NCBI RefSeq assembly: GCF_027594865.1
Contig: NZ_CP089391.1
Location: 2,324,501-2,388,500 of the forward strand
Length of the DNA: 64,000 nucleotides
Direction of reading: 5' to 3'
Source of the DNA: Bradyrhizobium xenonodulans
GTDB lineage: Bacteria; Pseudomonadota; Alphaproteobacteria; Rhizobiales; Xanthobacteraceae
Shown: positions 1-8,398 of the stretch, in pieces
How positions within the stretch are numbered: position 1 is the stretch's first letter
Layout: the number at the start of each line of letters is the position of its first letter
Made by a program: the position numbers and the translations under genes
The notes under the pieces: model-generated
Told to the model about the DNA's origin: nothing
Seen by the model: the letters and a program-made list of their open reading frames with translations, nothing else
The model's database searches: none

Positions 1-809
1 CTCGCGGTGAAGGTCAGCGGCGCGATCGCGAGATCGGTATCGAGCAGTTGCAGCCGTCCGTCGGCGAGCTCGTTCTCGACGATTGCGTCCGGGATCACGG
101 CGACGCCGAGCCCTTCCACCGCCATATGGATGACGGTCGCCAGCGAAGCGGACGCATGCAGGCGGATCGGCGGCAGCTCCGGCCGGTCGAACACCTCGCG
201 CACGACCTCGTAGGGTTTGGTCTTGCGCGGGAAGGTGATGATCGGAAACCGCGCGAGCTCCGCCGGCGTCACCGGACCCTTGCCGAGCCCGAGCGAGGGG
301 CTTGCGAGAAAGCCGATCGGATAGTCGGCGAGCACGCGGTTGTGCACGCCGGAAGCCGACAGCGGTCCCACCACGAAGGCAAGCTCGATCTCCTGCGCGA
401 GCAGGCGCGCGGTGAGGTTCGGCGTGATGTCGACCTCGATCTCCAGCGACAGATTCGGATAGACCTGGTTCACGCTCTTCACCAGCCGCGGCAGCCAAGT
501 GTGCACGATGGTTTCGGCGACGCCGAGCCGCATCACGCCGCGCATGGCGGAGCGGTCGCCGATCTCCGCCATCATCTGAGCACGCAGGCCGATCAGCTTT
601 TCCGCATAGACCATCATCTGCCGGCCGCTCGGCGTCGGCGAGGCCACGCGATGATCGCGATTGAGCAGCTTCACGCCCATCTCGCGCTCGAGCTGGGCGA
701 TGCGCTGGGAGATCGCCGGCTGGGTCGTATTGAGCCGTGCTGCGGCGCCGCGAAAGCTGCCGAGCTTCACGACCCAGAGGAAGGTTTCGATCGACCTGAA
801 GTCCAGCAT
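1..809 (-). CDS. LysR-family transcriptional regulator (3' end outside window)
   Basis: The minus-strand frame read from the ATG at 809 begins MLDFRSIETFLWVVKLGSF, followed by a winged helix-turn-helix with the LysR hallmarks RLNTTQPAISQRIAQLE and LLNRDHR (residues about 15-60). The rest (about 90-269) is a periplasmic-binding-protein-like effector domain. About 269 codons are visible without a stop, against roughly 300 for the family, so only the C-terminal tail is missing at the window edge. The gene is divergent from the DUF1445 gene at 929, the usual LysR arrangement, so it probably controls that gene, perhaps the ABC importer behind it, and itself. A perfect inverted repeat lies just upstream of its start. 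Family assignment is secure; the effector is unknown. Confidence 0.92.
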   Translation of the reverse strand, partial: MLDFRSIETFLWVVKLGSFRGAAARLNTTQPAISQRIAQLEREMGVKLLNRDHRVASPTPSGRQMMVYAEKLIGLRAQMMAEIGDRSAMRGVMRLGVAETIVHTWLPRLVKSVNQVYPNLSLEIEVDITPNLTARLLAQEIELAFVVGPLSASGVHNRVLADYPIGFLASPSLGLGKGPVTPAELARFPIITFPRKTKPYEVVREVFDRPELPPIRLHASASLATVIHMAVEGLGVAVIPDAIVENELADGRLQLLDTDLAIAPLTFTA

Positions 810-826
810 TGGAAGGATTTTCCTGA

Positions 827-847
827 TCGATAAATTGAATTTATCGA
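827..847. promoter_or_regulatory. Perfect 21-bp palindrome, candidate LysR operator
   Basis: Two 10-base arms, TCGATAAATT and AATTTATCGA, surround a single central G. The A/T-rich palindrome contains ATAA-N7-TTAT, compatible with the T-N11-A core of LysR sites. It sits 18 bp upstream of the lysR ATG and about 80 bp upstream of the divergent DUF1445 ATG, where an autoregulatory site that also serves the divergent promoter is expected. The symmetry is visible directly; binding is inferred. Confidence 0.6.
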
Positions 848-928
848 GATCGATTAGAAAGGACGATTAGACTTTATAGCACGCTTGGTGTTGGCTGTCT
901 TTGTCGAGTTTATAGGCAGGTCGATCCC

Positions 929-1744
929 ATGACTGTTTTGGTGGCAGCGCAGCAAACTGAAACGCCCGACACGCTCCCGAGCCGCCAGGCGCGGCTTGCC
1001 TATCGTGATGGGTTGGTCGCCTCCACCGCTGGCGTCGCCCCCGGCTTCGTCCAGGGCAATCTGGCGATCCTGCCGGCCGAATACGCCAGCGCCTTTCATC
1101 GCTTCTGCCAGCTCAACCCGAAACCGTGCCCGATCATCGGCATGTCCGACGTCGGCAGCCCGCATATTCCGGCGCTCGGCGCCGATCTCGACATCCGCAC
1201 CGACGTGCCGCGCTATCGCATCTGGCGTGACGGTGAGGTGGTCGACGAGCCGACAGATGTGACGAAGCATTGGCGCGACGATCTCGTGACCTTCGTGCTT
1301 GGCTGCTCCTTCTCATTCGAAGAGGCGCTGCTCGACGAGGGCATGCCGATCCGCCACATCGAAGAGAACGTCCGCGTGCCGATGTATCGCACCAACATCG
1401 CCTGCGGCGAGGCCGGACCGTTCGCAGGCCCCATGGTGGTGTCGATGCGCCCGTTCAAGCCGGCCGATGCGATCCGCGCGGTGCAGATCACCTCGCGCTA
1501 TCCGGCCGTGCACGGCGCGCCCGTGCATCTCGGCCATCCGCATCTGATCGGCATCAAGGACATCGCCAAGCCGGACTACGGCGATCCGGTGCCCGTCGCC
1601 GACGACGAGATCCCGGTGTTCTGGGCGTGCGGCGTCACGCCGCAATCGGTGATCAACGCCGCAAAGCTCCCGTTCGCGATCACGCATTCGCCCGGCCTGA
1701 TGCTGGTGACGGATCTCAAGAACAGGACCATGGCCGTGATTTAA
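929..1744 (+). CDS. DUF1445 family putative hydro-lyase (D-glutamate cyclase-like)
   Basis: The 271-residue protein matches the DUF1445 (UPF0317, putative hydro-lyase) family in length and motifs: [12 protein letters not shown] near residue 40, [12 protein letters not shown] near 130, [11 protein letters not shown] near 235 and [11 protein letters not shown] near 250. Relatives include the D-glutamate cyclase module of mitochondria; most bacterial members have no tested substrate. The ATG at 929 is preceded by AGGCAGG. The gene is divergent from a LysR regulator and 91 bp upstream of a branched-chain-amino-acid-type importer, which suggests it acts on a small carboxylic or amino acid brought in by that importer. 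Family call is firm, reaction unknown. Confidence 0.88.
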   Translation: MTVLVAAQQTETPDTLPSRQARLAYRDGLVASTAGVAPGFVQGNLAILPAEYASAFHRFCQLNPKPCPIIGMSDVGSPHIPALGADLDIRTDVPRYRIWRDGEVVDEPTDVTKHWRDDLVTFVLGCSFSFEEALLDEGMPIRHIEENVRVPMYRTNIACGEAGPFAGPMVVSMRPFKPADAIRAVQITSRYPAVHGAPVHLGHPHLIGIKDIAKPDYGDPVPVADDEIPVFWACGVTPQSVINAAKLPFAITHSPGLMLVTDLKNRTMAVI

Positions 1745-1835
1745 GTAGGCAGTATTTGCTGCTTCTTCGGGCTTTACCGCATCCATCAATCGCTTCATTC
1801 GATCAGCCGAAATTCAGTAACAGGGGACTTTGCCA

Positions 1836-3080
1836 ATGACGATCTCTCGCCGCGACGTGCTGCTTGGAGCCACCGCCACTGCCGCGCTGGTGTCGCTCGC
1901 CGCACGGGCCCAGACCTCGGAAGTCGTGATCGGCGTCATCTATCCGTTCTCCGGCGGCAGCGCCCAGCAGGGCGTCGACGCGCAGAAGGCCTATGAGACC
2001 GCGCTCGAGGTCATCAACAAGGACACTGATTTCGATCTGCCGCTGGCCAAGGGCGAGGGCCTGCCGGGCCTTGGCGGCGCCAAGGTGCGTCTCGTGTTCG
2101 CCGACCACCAGGCCGATCCGCAGAAGGGCCGCGCCGAAGCCGAGCGCCTGATCACGCAGGAGAAGGTCGCCGCGATCATCGGCACCTACCAGAGCGCCGT
2201 CGCCGTCACCGTCAGCCAGATCTGCGAGCGCTACCAGATCCCGTTCGTCTCCGCCGACAACTCATCGCCGAGCCTGCATCGCCGCGGCCTCAAATATTAC
2301 TTCCGCGCCGCCCCGCACGACGAGATGTACTCGGCCGCGATGTTCGACTTCTTCGATGCCATGAAGAAGAAGGGCACCAAGATCGAGACGCTGTCGCTAT
2401 TCCACGAGGACACCATCTTCGGCACCGATTCCGGCAATGCCCAGGCGAAGATCGCCGGCGAGCGCGCCTACAAGATCGTCACCGACATCAAGTACCGCGC
2501 CAACTCGCCCTCGCTCTCGGCCGAGGTGCAGCAGCTCAAGAGCGCCAATGCCGACGTGCTGATGCCCTCGAGCTACACCACCGACGGCATCCTGCTGGTC
2601 AAGACCATGGCCGAGCTCGGCTACAAGCCGAATGCGATCGTGGCGCAGGACGCCGGCTTCTCCGAGAAGGCGCTCTACGACGCCGTCGGCGACAAGCTCG
2701 AAGGCGTGATCTCGCGCGGCACCTTCTCGCTCGACCTCGCGCAGAAGCGCCCCATGGTCGGCAAGATCAACGACATGTTCAAGGCGCGCTCGGGCAAGGA
2801 CTTCAACGACCTCACCTCGCGCCAGTTCATGGGCCTGATCATCCTCGCCGACGCGATCAGCCGCGCCAAGTCGACCGACGGCGAGAAGATCCGCGACGCG
2901 CTGGCGGCGACGGACATCCCGGGCGAGCAGACCATCATGCCCTGGAAGCGCGTCAAGTTCGACGAAATGGGCCAGAACAACGACGCCGACCCGGTGCTGC
3001 TGCAATATGTCGGCGGCAAGTTCGTCACCATCTTCCCGCCGCAGGCCGCGATCGCCGAAGCGATCTGGCCGATGAAGTAG
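1836..3080 (+). CDS. ABC transporter substrate-binding protein, branched-chain amino acid (Liv/Urt) type
   Basis: This 414-residue periplasmic binding protein (type I, Peripla_BP_6) opens with SRRDVLLGATATAALV and an ARAQ cleavage region, a twin-arginine-type signal. The mature part has the family pattern IGVIYPFSGGSAQQGVDAQK, then IIGTYQSAVA and PFVSADNSSPSLHRRG. I chose the ATG at 1836, with CAGGGGA 8 bp upstream, over an in-frame TTG at 1830. The permease and ATPase genes follow on the same strand, so this is the capture protein of that importer. The ligand cannot be read from sequence: an amino acid, amide, short carboxylate or aromatic acid are all possible. Confidence 0.93.
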   Translation: MTISRRDVLLGATATAALVSLAARAQTSEVVIGVIYPFSGGSAQQGVDAQKAYETALEVINKDTDFDLPLAKGEGLPGLGGAKVRLVFADHQADPQKGRAEAERLITQEKVAAIIGTYQSAVAVTVSQICERYQIPFVSADNSSPSLHRRGLKYYFRAAPHDEMYSAAMFDFFDAMKKKGTKIETLSLFHEDTIFGTDSGNAQAKIAGERAYKIVTDIKYRANSPSLSAEVQQLKSANADVLMPSSYTTDGILLVKTMAELGYKPNAIVAQDAGFSEKALYDAVGDKLEGVISRGTFSLDLAQKRPMVGKINDMFKARSGKDFNDLTSRQFMGLIILADAISRAKSTDGEKIRDALAATDIPGEQTIMPWKRVKFDEMGQNNDADPVLLQYVGGKFVTIFPPQAAIAEAIWPMK

Positions 3081-3092
3081 GCGTTTCGGAAA

Positions 3093-3117
3093 GCGGGAGC
3101 TCAGATGTAGCTCCCGC
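3093..3117 (+). terminator. Hairpin after the binding-protein gene
   Basis: GCGGGAGCT and AGCTCCCGC form a perfect 9-bp stem with a 7-base loop, 13 bp past the stop codon. No T-run follows, so it may attenuate transcription or stabilise the abundant binding-protein mRNA rather than terminate fully. Confidence 0.4.
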
Positions 3118-3212
3118 CCTCATCCTGAGGAGCGGGCGCAGCCCGCGTCTCGAAGGACGAGGGCTGGGCCATCCTTCGAGACGCGCGCTTGTGCGCGCTC
3201 CTCAGGATGAGG
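3118..3212. repeat. Palindromic intergenic repeat, family A
   Basis: A roughly 95-bp imperfect palindrome begins CCTCATCCTGAGGAGC and ends GCTCCTCAGGATGAGG, with inner arms GTCTCGAAGGA / TCCTTCGAGAC. Related copies lie at 20437-20533, 34097-34190 and 53296-53407. It separates the binding-protein gene from livH. Confidence 0.85.
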
Positions 3213-3234
3213 ATCTATTTTTGGGGGACGACTT

Positions 3235-4113
3235 TTGACAGCCCAAGCCATTATCCAGAGTCTCGCGAGCGGCCTGCTCATGGGCCTGCTCTATGGACTG
3301 ATCGCGGTCGGCCTCGCGCTGATCTTCGGCCTGATGGACGTCACGAACTTCGCCCATGGCGAGTTCCTGATGATCGCGATGTACCTGTCCTTCTTCCTGT
3401 TCGCGTTCTTCGCGATCGACCCCCTGCTGTCCGCGCCGCTGGTTGCTGCGGCGCTCTTTGTCTTCGGAGCGGTGGTCTACTTGCTGATTGTACGCTTCGC
3501 CATGCGGGCCAAGGCCAATGCCGGCATGGTGCAGATCTTCACCACCTTCGGCCTTGCCATCGTCATGCGCGGCCTCGCGCAGTTCTTCTTCACGCCTGAC
3601 TATCGCAGCATTCCGCAGTCCTGGCTCGGCGGCAAAACCATCTCGATCGCCGGCCTCTTCCTGCCGGAGCCGCAGCTTGTCGGCGCGCTGGTCTCGATTT
3701 TCGCCTTCGCCGGCCTCTATTTCTTCATCCACCGCACCGATTTCGGTCGGGCGCTGGAAGCCACGCGCGAAGATCCCGGTGCGGTCGCACTGGTCGGCAT
3801 CGACAAGAACCGCGTGTTCGCGTTCGGTTGGGGCCTCGGCGCTGCGCTGGTCGGTCTCGCCGGCGCGATCATGGCGAGCTTCTTCTACATCTACCCCGAC
3901 GTCGGCGCCTCCTTTGCCCTGATCGCCTATGTCACGGTGGCGCTCGGCGGCTTCGGCAGCGTGTTCGGCGCCTTCGCCGGCGGCATCATCGTCGGCCTCG
4001 TCGAAGCCACGACGGCGCTGGTGCTGCCGCCCTCGCTGAAATCGGTCGGCATCTACGCCGTTTATCTGCTGGTCGTTTTCATTCGGCCGCGCGGCCTGTT
4101 CGGATCGATATGA
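3235..4113 (+). CDS. livH: Branched-chain amino acid ABC transporter permease LivH
   Basis: The 292-residue, very hydrophobic inner-membrane protein has the LivH signature near the N-terminus (LLYGLIAVGLALIFGLMDVTNFAHGEFLM) broken over about residues 18-45, and the permease coupling segment AFGWGLGAALVGLAGAI near 200. It ends in FIRPRGLFG, as family members do. The start is TTG at 3235, chosen because GGGGGA lies 6 bp upstream and no better ATG fits. Its stop overlaps the livM start, so the genes are translationally coupled. With LivM it forms the transmembrane channel of the importer. Confidence 0.94.
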   Translation: MTAQAIIQSLASGLLMGLLYGLIAVGLALIFGLMDVTNFAHGEFLMIAMYLSFFLFAFFAIDPLLSAPLVAAALFVFGAVVYLLIVRFAMRAKANAGMVQIFTTFGLAIVMRGLAQFFFTPDYRSIPQSWLGGKTISIAGLFLPEPQLVGALVSIFAFAGLYFFIHRTDFGRALEATREDPGAVALVGIDKNRVFAFGWGLGAALVGLAGAIMASFFYIYPDVGASFALIAYVTVALGGFGSVFGAFAGGIIVGLVEATTALVLPPSLKSVGIYAVYLLVVFIRPRGLFGSI

Positions 4114-5096
4114 TGGACAAGGATTTTGCAGCGCGGCGCCGCCGCGACCTCATCATCGCCGCGGTGCTTGCCGTGATTGCCGCGCTCACGCCATTGTTCG
4201 TGAAGGACGTCGTCGTCCAGAACATCCTGATCCTGACGCTGATGTATGCGGGACTGTCGCAGAGCTGGAACATCCTGTCTGGCTATTGCGGGCAGATCTC
4301 GCTCGGGCACGCGCTGTATTTCGGCCTCGGTGCTTACACCACCGAGCTGCTGTTCACGAAGTTTGGCGTGCTGCCCTGGTTCGGCATGCTGGCGGGCGGC
4401 GCGGTGTCGGCGCTGATCGCGATGGGGCTCGGTTATCCCTTCTTCCGCCTGCGCGGCCATTACTTCGTGATCGCCACCATCGTCATTGCCGAAATCGGGC
4501 TGCTGCTGTTCCATAACTGGGAATGGGCCGGCGCCGCGATGGGCATCACCATTCCAATCCGCGGCGACAGCTGGCTGAAATTCCAGTTCCTGCGCACCAA
4601 GCTGCCGTACTTCTATTTCGCGCTGGCGCTGTGCTGCCTCGCCTGGTTCGTCACCTGGTGGCTGGAAGACTCCAAATGGGGCTTCTGGTGGCGCGCGGTG
4701 AAGGACAATCCGGAAGCGGCGGAAAGCCTCGGCGTCGTCGTGTTCAATTCCAAGATGGGCGCGGCTGCGGTTTCCGCCTTCCTGGTCGCGGTGGGTGGCA
4801 GCTTCTACGCCCAGTTCGTCTCCTACATCGATCCCGAAAGCGTCATGGGCTTCCAGTTTTCGCTGCTGATGGCGCTGCCCGCCGTGCTCGGTGGCATCGG
4901 CACCCTGTGGGGGCCGGTGCTCGGTGCCGCCATTCTGATCCCGCTGACCGAACTGACGCGCTTCAAGTTCGGCGGCTCGGGACGCGGTGTCGATCTCATT
5001 GTCTATGGCACGCTGATCGTCCTGATCTCGCTGGCCTTGCCGCGCGGGCTGTTGAGCCTGTTTTCACGCCCGAAGAAGACGGGGGCCACGCGATGA
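4110..5096 (+). CDS. livM: Branched-chain amino acid ABC transporter permease LivM
   Basis: The 328-residue second permease subunit carries the LivM motif LSQSWNILSGYCGQISLGHA near residues 49-68 and the coupling segment FLVAVGGSFYAQFVSYIDPE near 225-245, with around ten hydrophobic helices. The ATG at 4110 overlaps the livH stop in an ATGA arrangement, and its own stop overlaps the livG start the same way. The charged N-terminus (MMDKDFAARRRRD) faces the cytoplasm by the positive-inside rule. It partners LivH in the import channel. Confidence 0.94.
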   Translation: MMDKDFAARRRRDLIIAAVLAVIAALTPLFVKDVVVQNILILTLMYAGLSQSWNILSGYCGQISLGHALYFGLGAYTTELLFTKFGVLPWFGMLAGGAVSALIAMGLGYPFFRLRGHYFVIATIVIAEIGLLLFHNWEWAGAAMGITIPIRGDSWLKFQFLRTKLPYFYFALALCCLAWFVTWWLEDSKWGFWWRAVKDNPEAAESLGVVVFNSKMGAAAVSAFLVAVGGSFYAQFVSYIDPESVMGFQFSLLMALPAVLGGIGTLWGPVLGAAILIPLTELTRFKFGGSGRGVDLIVYGTLIVLISLALPRGLLSLFSRPKKTGATR

Positions 5097-5824
5097 CCGC
5101 GCTCCTTGAAACCCGCGGCGTCTGGCAGCGGTTCGGCGGCCTCGTCGCCAACAGCGATGTGTCGATCTCGGTCGGCCGTGGCGAGATCGTCGGCCTGATC
5201 GGCCCTAACGGCGCCGGCAAGTCGACGCTGTTCAATCTCATCGCCGGCGTGTTGCCGCCGACCCAAGGCTCGATCTGGTTCGACGGCGAGGATGTCACCC
5301 GCATGCCGGCGGCCCTGCGCTGCCAGCGCGGCGTCGGTCGCACCTTCCAGGTGGTCAAGAGCTTCGAGACCATGACCGTGATCGACAACGTCATCGTCGG
5401 GGCCTTGGTGCGCAACACCGTGATGCGGGAGGCCCGCCGCAAGGCGCACGAGGTGCTGGAGTTCACCGGCCTTGCCGCGCGCGCCGATGTGCTCGCGAGC
5501 GACCTCGTGCCGGCCGAGAAGCGCCGCCTCGAAGTTGCCCGTGCGCTCGCGACCGAACCGAAGCTGCTGTTGCTCGACGAAGTCCTCACCGGCCTGACGC
5601 CGACCGAGGCGCAGACCGGTGTCGCACTGGTGCGCAAGGTGCGCGATGCCGGCATCACCGTCTTGATGGTCGAGCATGTCATGGAGATCGTGATGCCGCT
5701 GGTCGATCGCGCCATCGTGCTCGATCTCGGCAAGGTGCTGGTCGAGGGCAAGCCTGCCGACGTCGTCCGCGATCCCAAGGTGATCAGCGCATATCTGGGA
5801 GATCGTCATGCTGTCGGTGCGTGA
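5093..5824 (+). CDS. livG: Branched-chain amino acid ABC transporter ATP-binding protein LivG
   Basis: This 243-residue ATPase has Walker A GPNGAGKST at residues 37-45, Walker B LLLLDE at about 158-163 and an H-loop in VEHVME near 194. The signature motif is degenerate: the segment reads LVPAEKRRLEVARAL instead of a clear LSGGQ. LivG proteins often have a weak signature (LPYGxQR type), but here even the glycine is lost. The ATG overlaps the livM stop (ATGA), and the end overlaps livF by 17 bp. It would pair with LivF as the nucleotide-binding dimer. Confidence 0.92.
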   Translation: MTALLETRGVWQRFGGLVANSDVSISVGRGEIVGLIGPNGAGKSTLFNLIAGVLPPTQGSIWFDGEDVTRMPAALRCQRGVGRTFQVVKSFETMTVIDNVIVGALVRNTVMREARRKAHEVLEFTGLAARADVLASDLVPAEKRRLEVARALATEPKLLLLDEVLTGLTPTEAQTGVALVRKVRDAGITVLMVEHVMEIVMPLVDRAIVLDLGKVLVEGKPADVVRDPKVISAYLGDRHAVGA

Positions 5825-6512
5825 AGTCACGACCGCCTATCAGGGACTGGTCGCGATCTCCGCGGTCTCGATCGAGGTCCAGAAGGGCGAGATCGTCTGC
5901 GTCGCCGGCGCCAACGGTGCGGGCAAGTCGACGCTGCTGAAATCCATCGCCGGCGCCGAGCGCCCGCGCTCGGGCACGGTGACGTTCGACGGCAAGCGCC
6001 TCGACGGCATGGCGCAGCACCACATCACCGCCACCGGCATCGCCTATGTGCCGGAGAACCGCCGCCTGTTTCCGCGTCTGTCGGTGCGCGACAATCTGCG
6101 CCTCGGCAGCTATCTCTATCGCGGCGAGGCCGACCGCGAGGGGCCGCTCGATCTGGTGTTCAAGCTGTTTCCGCGCCTGTCCGAGCGCCTGGAGCAGCGC
6201 GCCGAGACGCTCTCCGGCGGCGAGCAGCAGATGCTCGCGATCGGCCGCGCGCTGATGACGCGCCCGCGGCTGTTGATGCTGGACGAGCCCTCGCAGGGCA
6301 TCATGCCGAAACTCGTCGACGAGATTTTTCAGGCGGTGAAGCTGATCCGCGACACCGGCATGACCGTCCTGATCGTCGAGCAGCGCATGGCCGAGTGCCT
6401 CGAGATCGCCGATCGCGCCTACATCCTGCAAACCGGCCGCGTGCTGATGCAGGGCCCGGCCGCCGAGATCAGGGGCAATCCTGATGTACGCAAGGCGTAT
6501 CTGGGGTTGTAG
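5808..6512 (+). CDS. livF: Branched-chain amino acid ABC transporter ATP-binding protein LivF
   Basis: The 234-residue ATPase has Walker A GANGAGKST at residues 34-42, a canonical signature LSGGEQQMLAIGRAL, Walker B LLMLDEPSQG and the H-loop VEQRMAE. Length and the C-terminal ending (DVRKAYLG) are typical of LivF. It is the last gene of the importer operon and overlaps livG. Because LivG has a weak signature motif, the intact LivF signature may make one ATP site of the heterodimer the dominant one. Confidence 0.94.
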   Translation: MLSVREVTTAYQGLVAISAVSIEVQKGEIVCVAGANGAGKSTLLKSIAGAERPRSGTVTFDGKRLDGMAQHHITATGIAYVPENRRLFPRLSVRDNLRLGSYLYRGEADREGPLDLVFKLFPRLSERLEQRAETLSGGEQQMLAIGRALMTRPRLLMLDEPSQGIMPKLVDEIFQAVKLIRDTGMTVLIVEQRMAECLEIADRAYILQTGRVLMQGPAAEIRGNPDVRKAYLGL

Positions 6513-6550
6513 CTAGGAAGTGTTGGGCGCGCTCGCGCGACGCGCTCGGT

Positions 6551-6649
6551 GTCATCGCCCGCGAAGGCGGGCGATCCAGTACTCCGAGACGTCAGTGAGA
6601 TACGGAGAAGCCGCGGCGTACTGGATTCCCCGCCTTCGCGGGGAATGAC
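6551..6649. repeat. Palindromic intergenic repeat, family B
   Basis: The left arm GTCATCGCCCGCGAAGGCGG and right arm CCGCCTTCGCGGGGAATGAC are near-complementary, as are the inner GATCCAGTAC / GTACTGGAT segments. Sister copies are at 24323-24424 and 28106-28205. It fills the gap between convergent livF and otnC. Confidence 0.85.
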
Positions 6650-6664
6650 AGCGGTGGGAGGGCG

Positions 6665-7348
6665 CTAATGCTCGTGCCCATCCGGCAGCGCTACCCCGAA
6701 CACCTTCACCAGATCGTTCACCTGCTCCGGCGAGAGGTAGCGCGGGTTCATCCCCCGCAGCAGCAGGTACAGCCTCGCCGTCTCCTCCAGCTCCTCGGTC
6801 GCGAACACCGCCGCTTCCAGCGTGTCGCCGGCGACCACCGGGCCGTGATTGGCGAGCAGCACGGATGAGTATTTCCCGGCCAGTCCCTTGATCGCATCCG
6901 CGACCGCGGGATCGCCGGGGCGGCAATAGGGCAAGAGCGCGGTGGCGCCGCACTTCATCAGATAATAGGCCGTCATCGGCGGCAGCGCGGCGCGCGGGTC
7001 GATCTCGGGGAGCATCGACAGCGCGACCGAATGTGTCGAATGCAGATGTACGATCGCGCGCGCACTGCCGCGCGTATCATAGAGCGCGGTGTGCAGCGGA
7101 ACTTCCTTGGTCGGGGCATCGCCTGACACCAGCCGGCCCTGATCGTCCAGCCGCGACAACTTTGCCGGATCGAGGAAGCCGAGCGAGGCATTGGTCGGCG
7201 TCACCAGCCAGCCGCCGCCATCCAGCCTGATGCTGATATTGCCGGAGGAGCCCGGCGTCAGCCCGCGCTCGAACAGGGACCGTCCGAACCGGCAGATATC
7301 CTCTCGCAGCCGCGTCTCGTTGCTCGTTTCAGTTCTCATGGCCGTCAT
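6665..7348 (-). CDS. otnC: 3-oxo-tetronate 4-phosphate decarboxylase (class II aldolase family)
   Basis: The 227-residue class II aldolase/adducin-fold protein shows GSSGNIS (33-39), the acidic motif KEVPLH (E82), the zinc histidine pair HLHSTHS (H101, H103) and a further ANHGPVV histidine near 170. In the OtnC subfamily these residues decarboxylate 3-oxo-tetronate 4-phosphate to dihydroxyacetone phosphate. The assignment rests on context: it is divergent from ltnD-otnI-otnK, which supply its substrate. ATG 7348 or 7339 are both possible; an AAGCAGG stands immediately before the first and 10 bp before the second. Without the neighbours it would be called a generic fuculose-phosphate-aldolase-like protein. 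Confidence 0.88.
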   Translation of the reverse strand: MTAMRTETSNETRLREDICRFGRSLFERGLTPGSSGNISIRLDGGGWLVTPTNASLGFLDPAKLSRLDDQGRLVSGDAPTKEVPLHTALYDTRGSARAIVHLHSTHSVALSMLPEIDPRAALPPMTAYYLMKCGATALLPYCRPGDPAVADAIKGLAGKYSSVLLANHGPVVAGDTLEAAVFATEELEETARLYLLLRGMNPRYLSPEQVNDLVKVFGVALPDGHEH

Positions 7349-7430
7349 GCCTGCTTGTCTCACGCTTTGGCAGCGCGGCCAAGCCGTGTTATTCGAGATG
7401 ACGAGCCGCCGCAAAGGGCGGCCGTCGGGA

Positions 7431-7446
7431 AACGTTCGCAAGCGTT
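7431..7446. promoter_or_regulatory. Imperfect palindrome between otnC and ltnD, candidate operator
   Basis: AACGTTCGCAAGCGTT has matching AACG / CGTT ends and a partly symmetric core, 19 bp before the ltnD start in the 116-bp divergent promoter region. It resembles the style of operators used by sugar-acid regulators, but no regulator gene is adjacent, so the assignment is weak. Confidence 0.25.
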
Positions 7447-7464
7447 AGTTGAAGGGTTAGTTGC

Positions 7465-8382
7465 ATGTCCGCCTCCAATTCACAAAATCAGCGCATCGCC
7501 GTCATCGGGCTCGGCTCGATGGGATTCGGCATGGCGACCTCGCTGAAGCGCGCCGGCCATGCCGTCACCGGCTGCGACGTCTCGGCCGATGCCGTGGCGC
7601 GCTTCGTGAAGGATGGCGGTGCGGGCGCCAAGACGCCGGCCGAGGCGGCCAAGGACGCCGACGTCGTCGTCAGCGTCGTCGTCAATGCCGCGCAGACCGA
7701 GACCATCCTGTTCGGCAAGGACGGCGTCGCCGAGACCTTGCCGAAGGATAGCGTCTTCCTGTCTTCGGCCACCATGGACCCGGATGTGGCGCGGCGCCTC
7801 GCCAAACAGCTGGAGGCAACCGGCCGGCATTATCTGGATGCACCGATCTCCGGCGGCGCGCAGCGCGCAGCCCAAGGCGAGCTGACGATCCTTGCTTCCG
7901 GCAGTCCTGCCGCCTTTGCAAGAGCGCGTCCCGCGCTCGATGCCATGGCGGCAAAACTCTACGAGCTCGGCGATGCCGCAGGGCAGGGCGCCGCGTTCAA
8001 GATGATCAACCAGTTGCTGGCCGGCGTGCATATCGCCGCCGCAAGCGAAGCGATCGCGTTCGCCGCCAAGCAAGGCCTCGACATCCGCAAGGTCTATGAG
8101 GTGATCACGGCCTCCGCCGGTAATTCCTGGATGTTCGAGAACCGCATGCCGCACGTGCTCGACGGCGATTACACGCCGCGTAGCGCGGTCGAGATCTTCG
8201 TCAAGGACCTCGGCATCATCCAGGACATGGCGCGCAGCGCCCGATTCCCGGTGCCGGTCTCCGCCGCCGCCCTCCAGATGTTCCTGATGACGGCTGCCGC
8301 CGGCATGGGCCGCGATGACGACGCCTCGGTCGCGCGGATGTATGCGCAGGTCACCGGCGTGAAGCTGCCCGGCGACAAGTAG
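7465..8382 (+). CDS. ltnD: L-threonate dehydrogenase (3-hydroxyisobutyrate dehydrogenase family)
   Basis: The 305-residue beta-hydroxyacid dehydrogenase has the Rossmann motif GLGSMGFGMA (15-24), the substrate-binding DAPISGG (about 125-131) and the catalytic lysine in GAAFKMINQLLAG (K179). In the threonate pathway LtnD oxidises L-threonate at C2 to 2-oxo-tetronate using NAD. The identification comes from its position upstream of otnI and otnK and opposite otnC; the family alone would not separate it from glycerate or hydroxyisobutyrate dehydrogenases. otnI follows 16 bp downstream. Confidence 0.87.
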   Translation: MSASNSQNQRIAVIGLGSMGFGMATSLKRAGHAVTGCDVSADAVARFVKDGGAGAKTPAEAAKDADVVVSVVVNAAQTETILFGKDGVAETLPKDSVFLSSATMDPDVARRLAKQLEATGRHYLDAPISGGAQRAAQGELTILASGSPAAFARARPALDAMAAKLYELGDAAGQGAAFKMINQLLAGVHIAAASEAIAFAAKQGLDIRKVYEVITASAGNSWMFENRMPHVLDGDYTPRSAVEIFVKDLGIIQDMARSARFPVPVSAAALQMFLMTAAAGMGRDDDASVARMYAQVTGVKLPGDK

Positions 8383-8398
8383 AACCAAGAGGATTCCA

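Noticed and set aside
48..833. Plus-strand frame of 261 codons at the window start
   Set aside because: It is the antisense of the LysR gene, whose minus-strand translation shows a clear helix-turn-helix and effector domain.
4523..5092. Extended plus-strand N-terminus for LivG
   Set aside because: The extension is an out-of-frame reading of livM; ATG 5093 overlapping the livM stop gives the normal LivG length.
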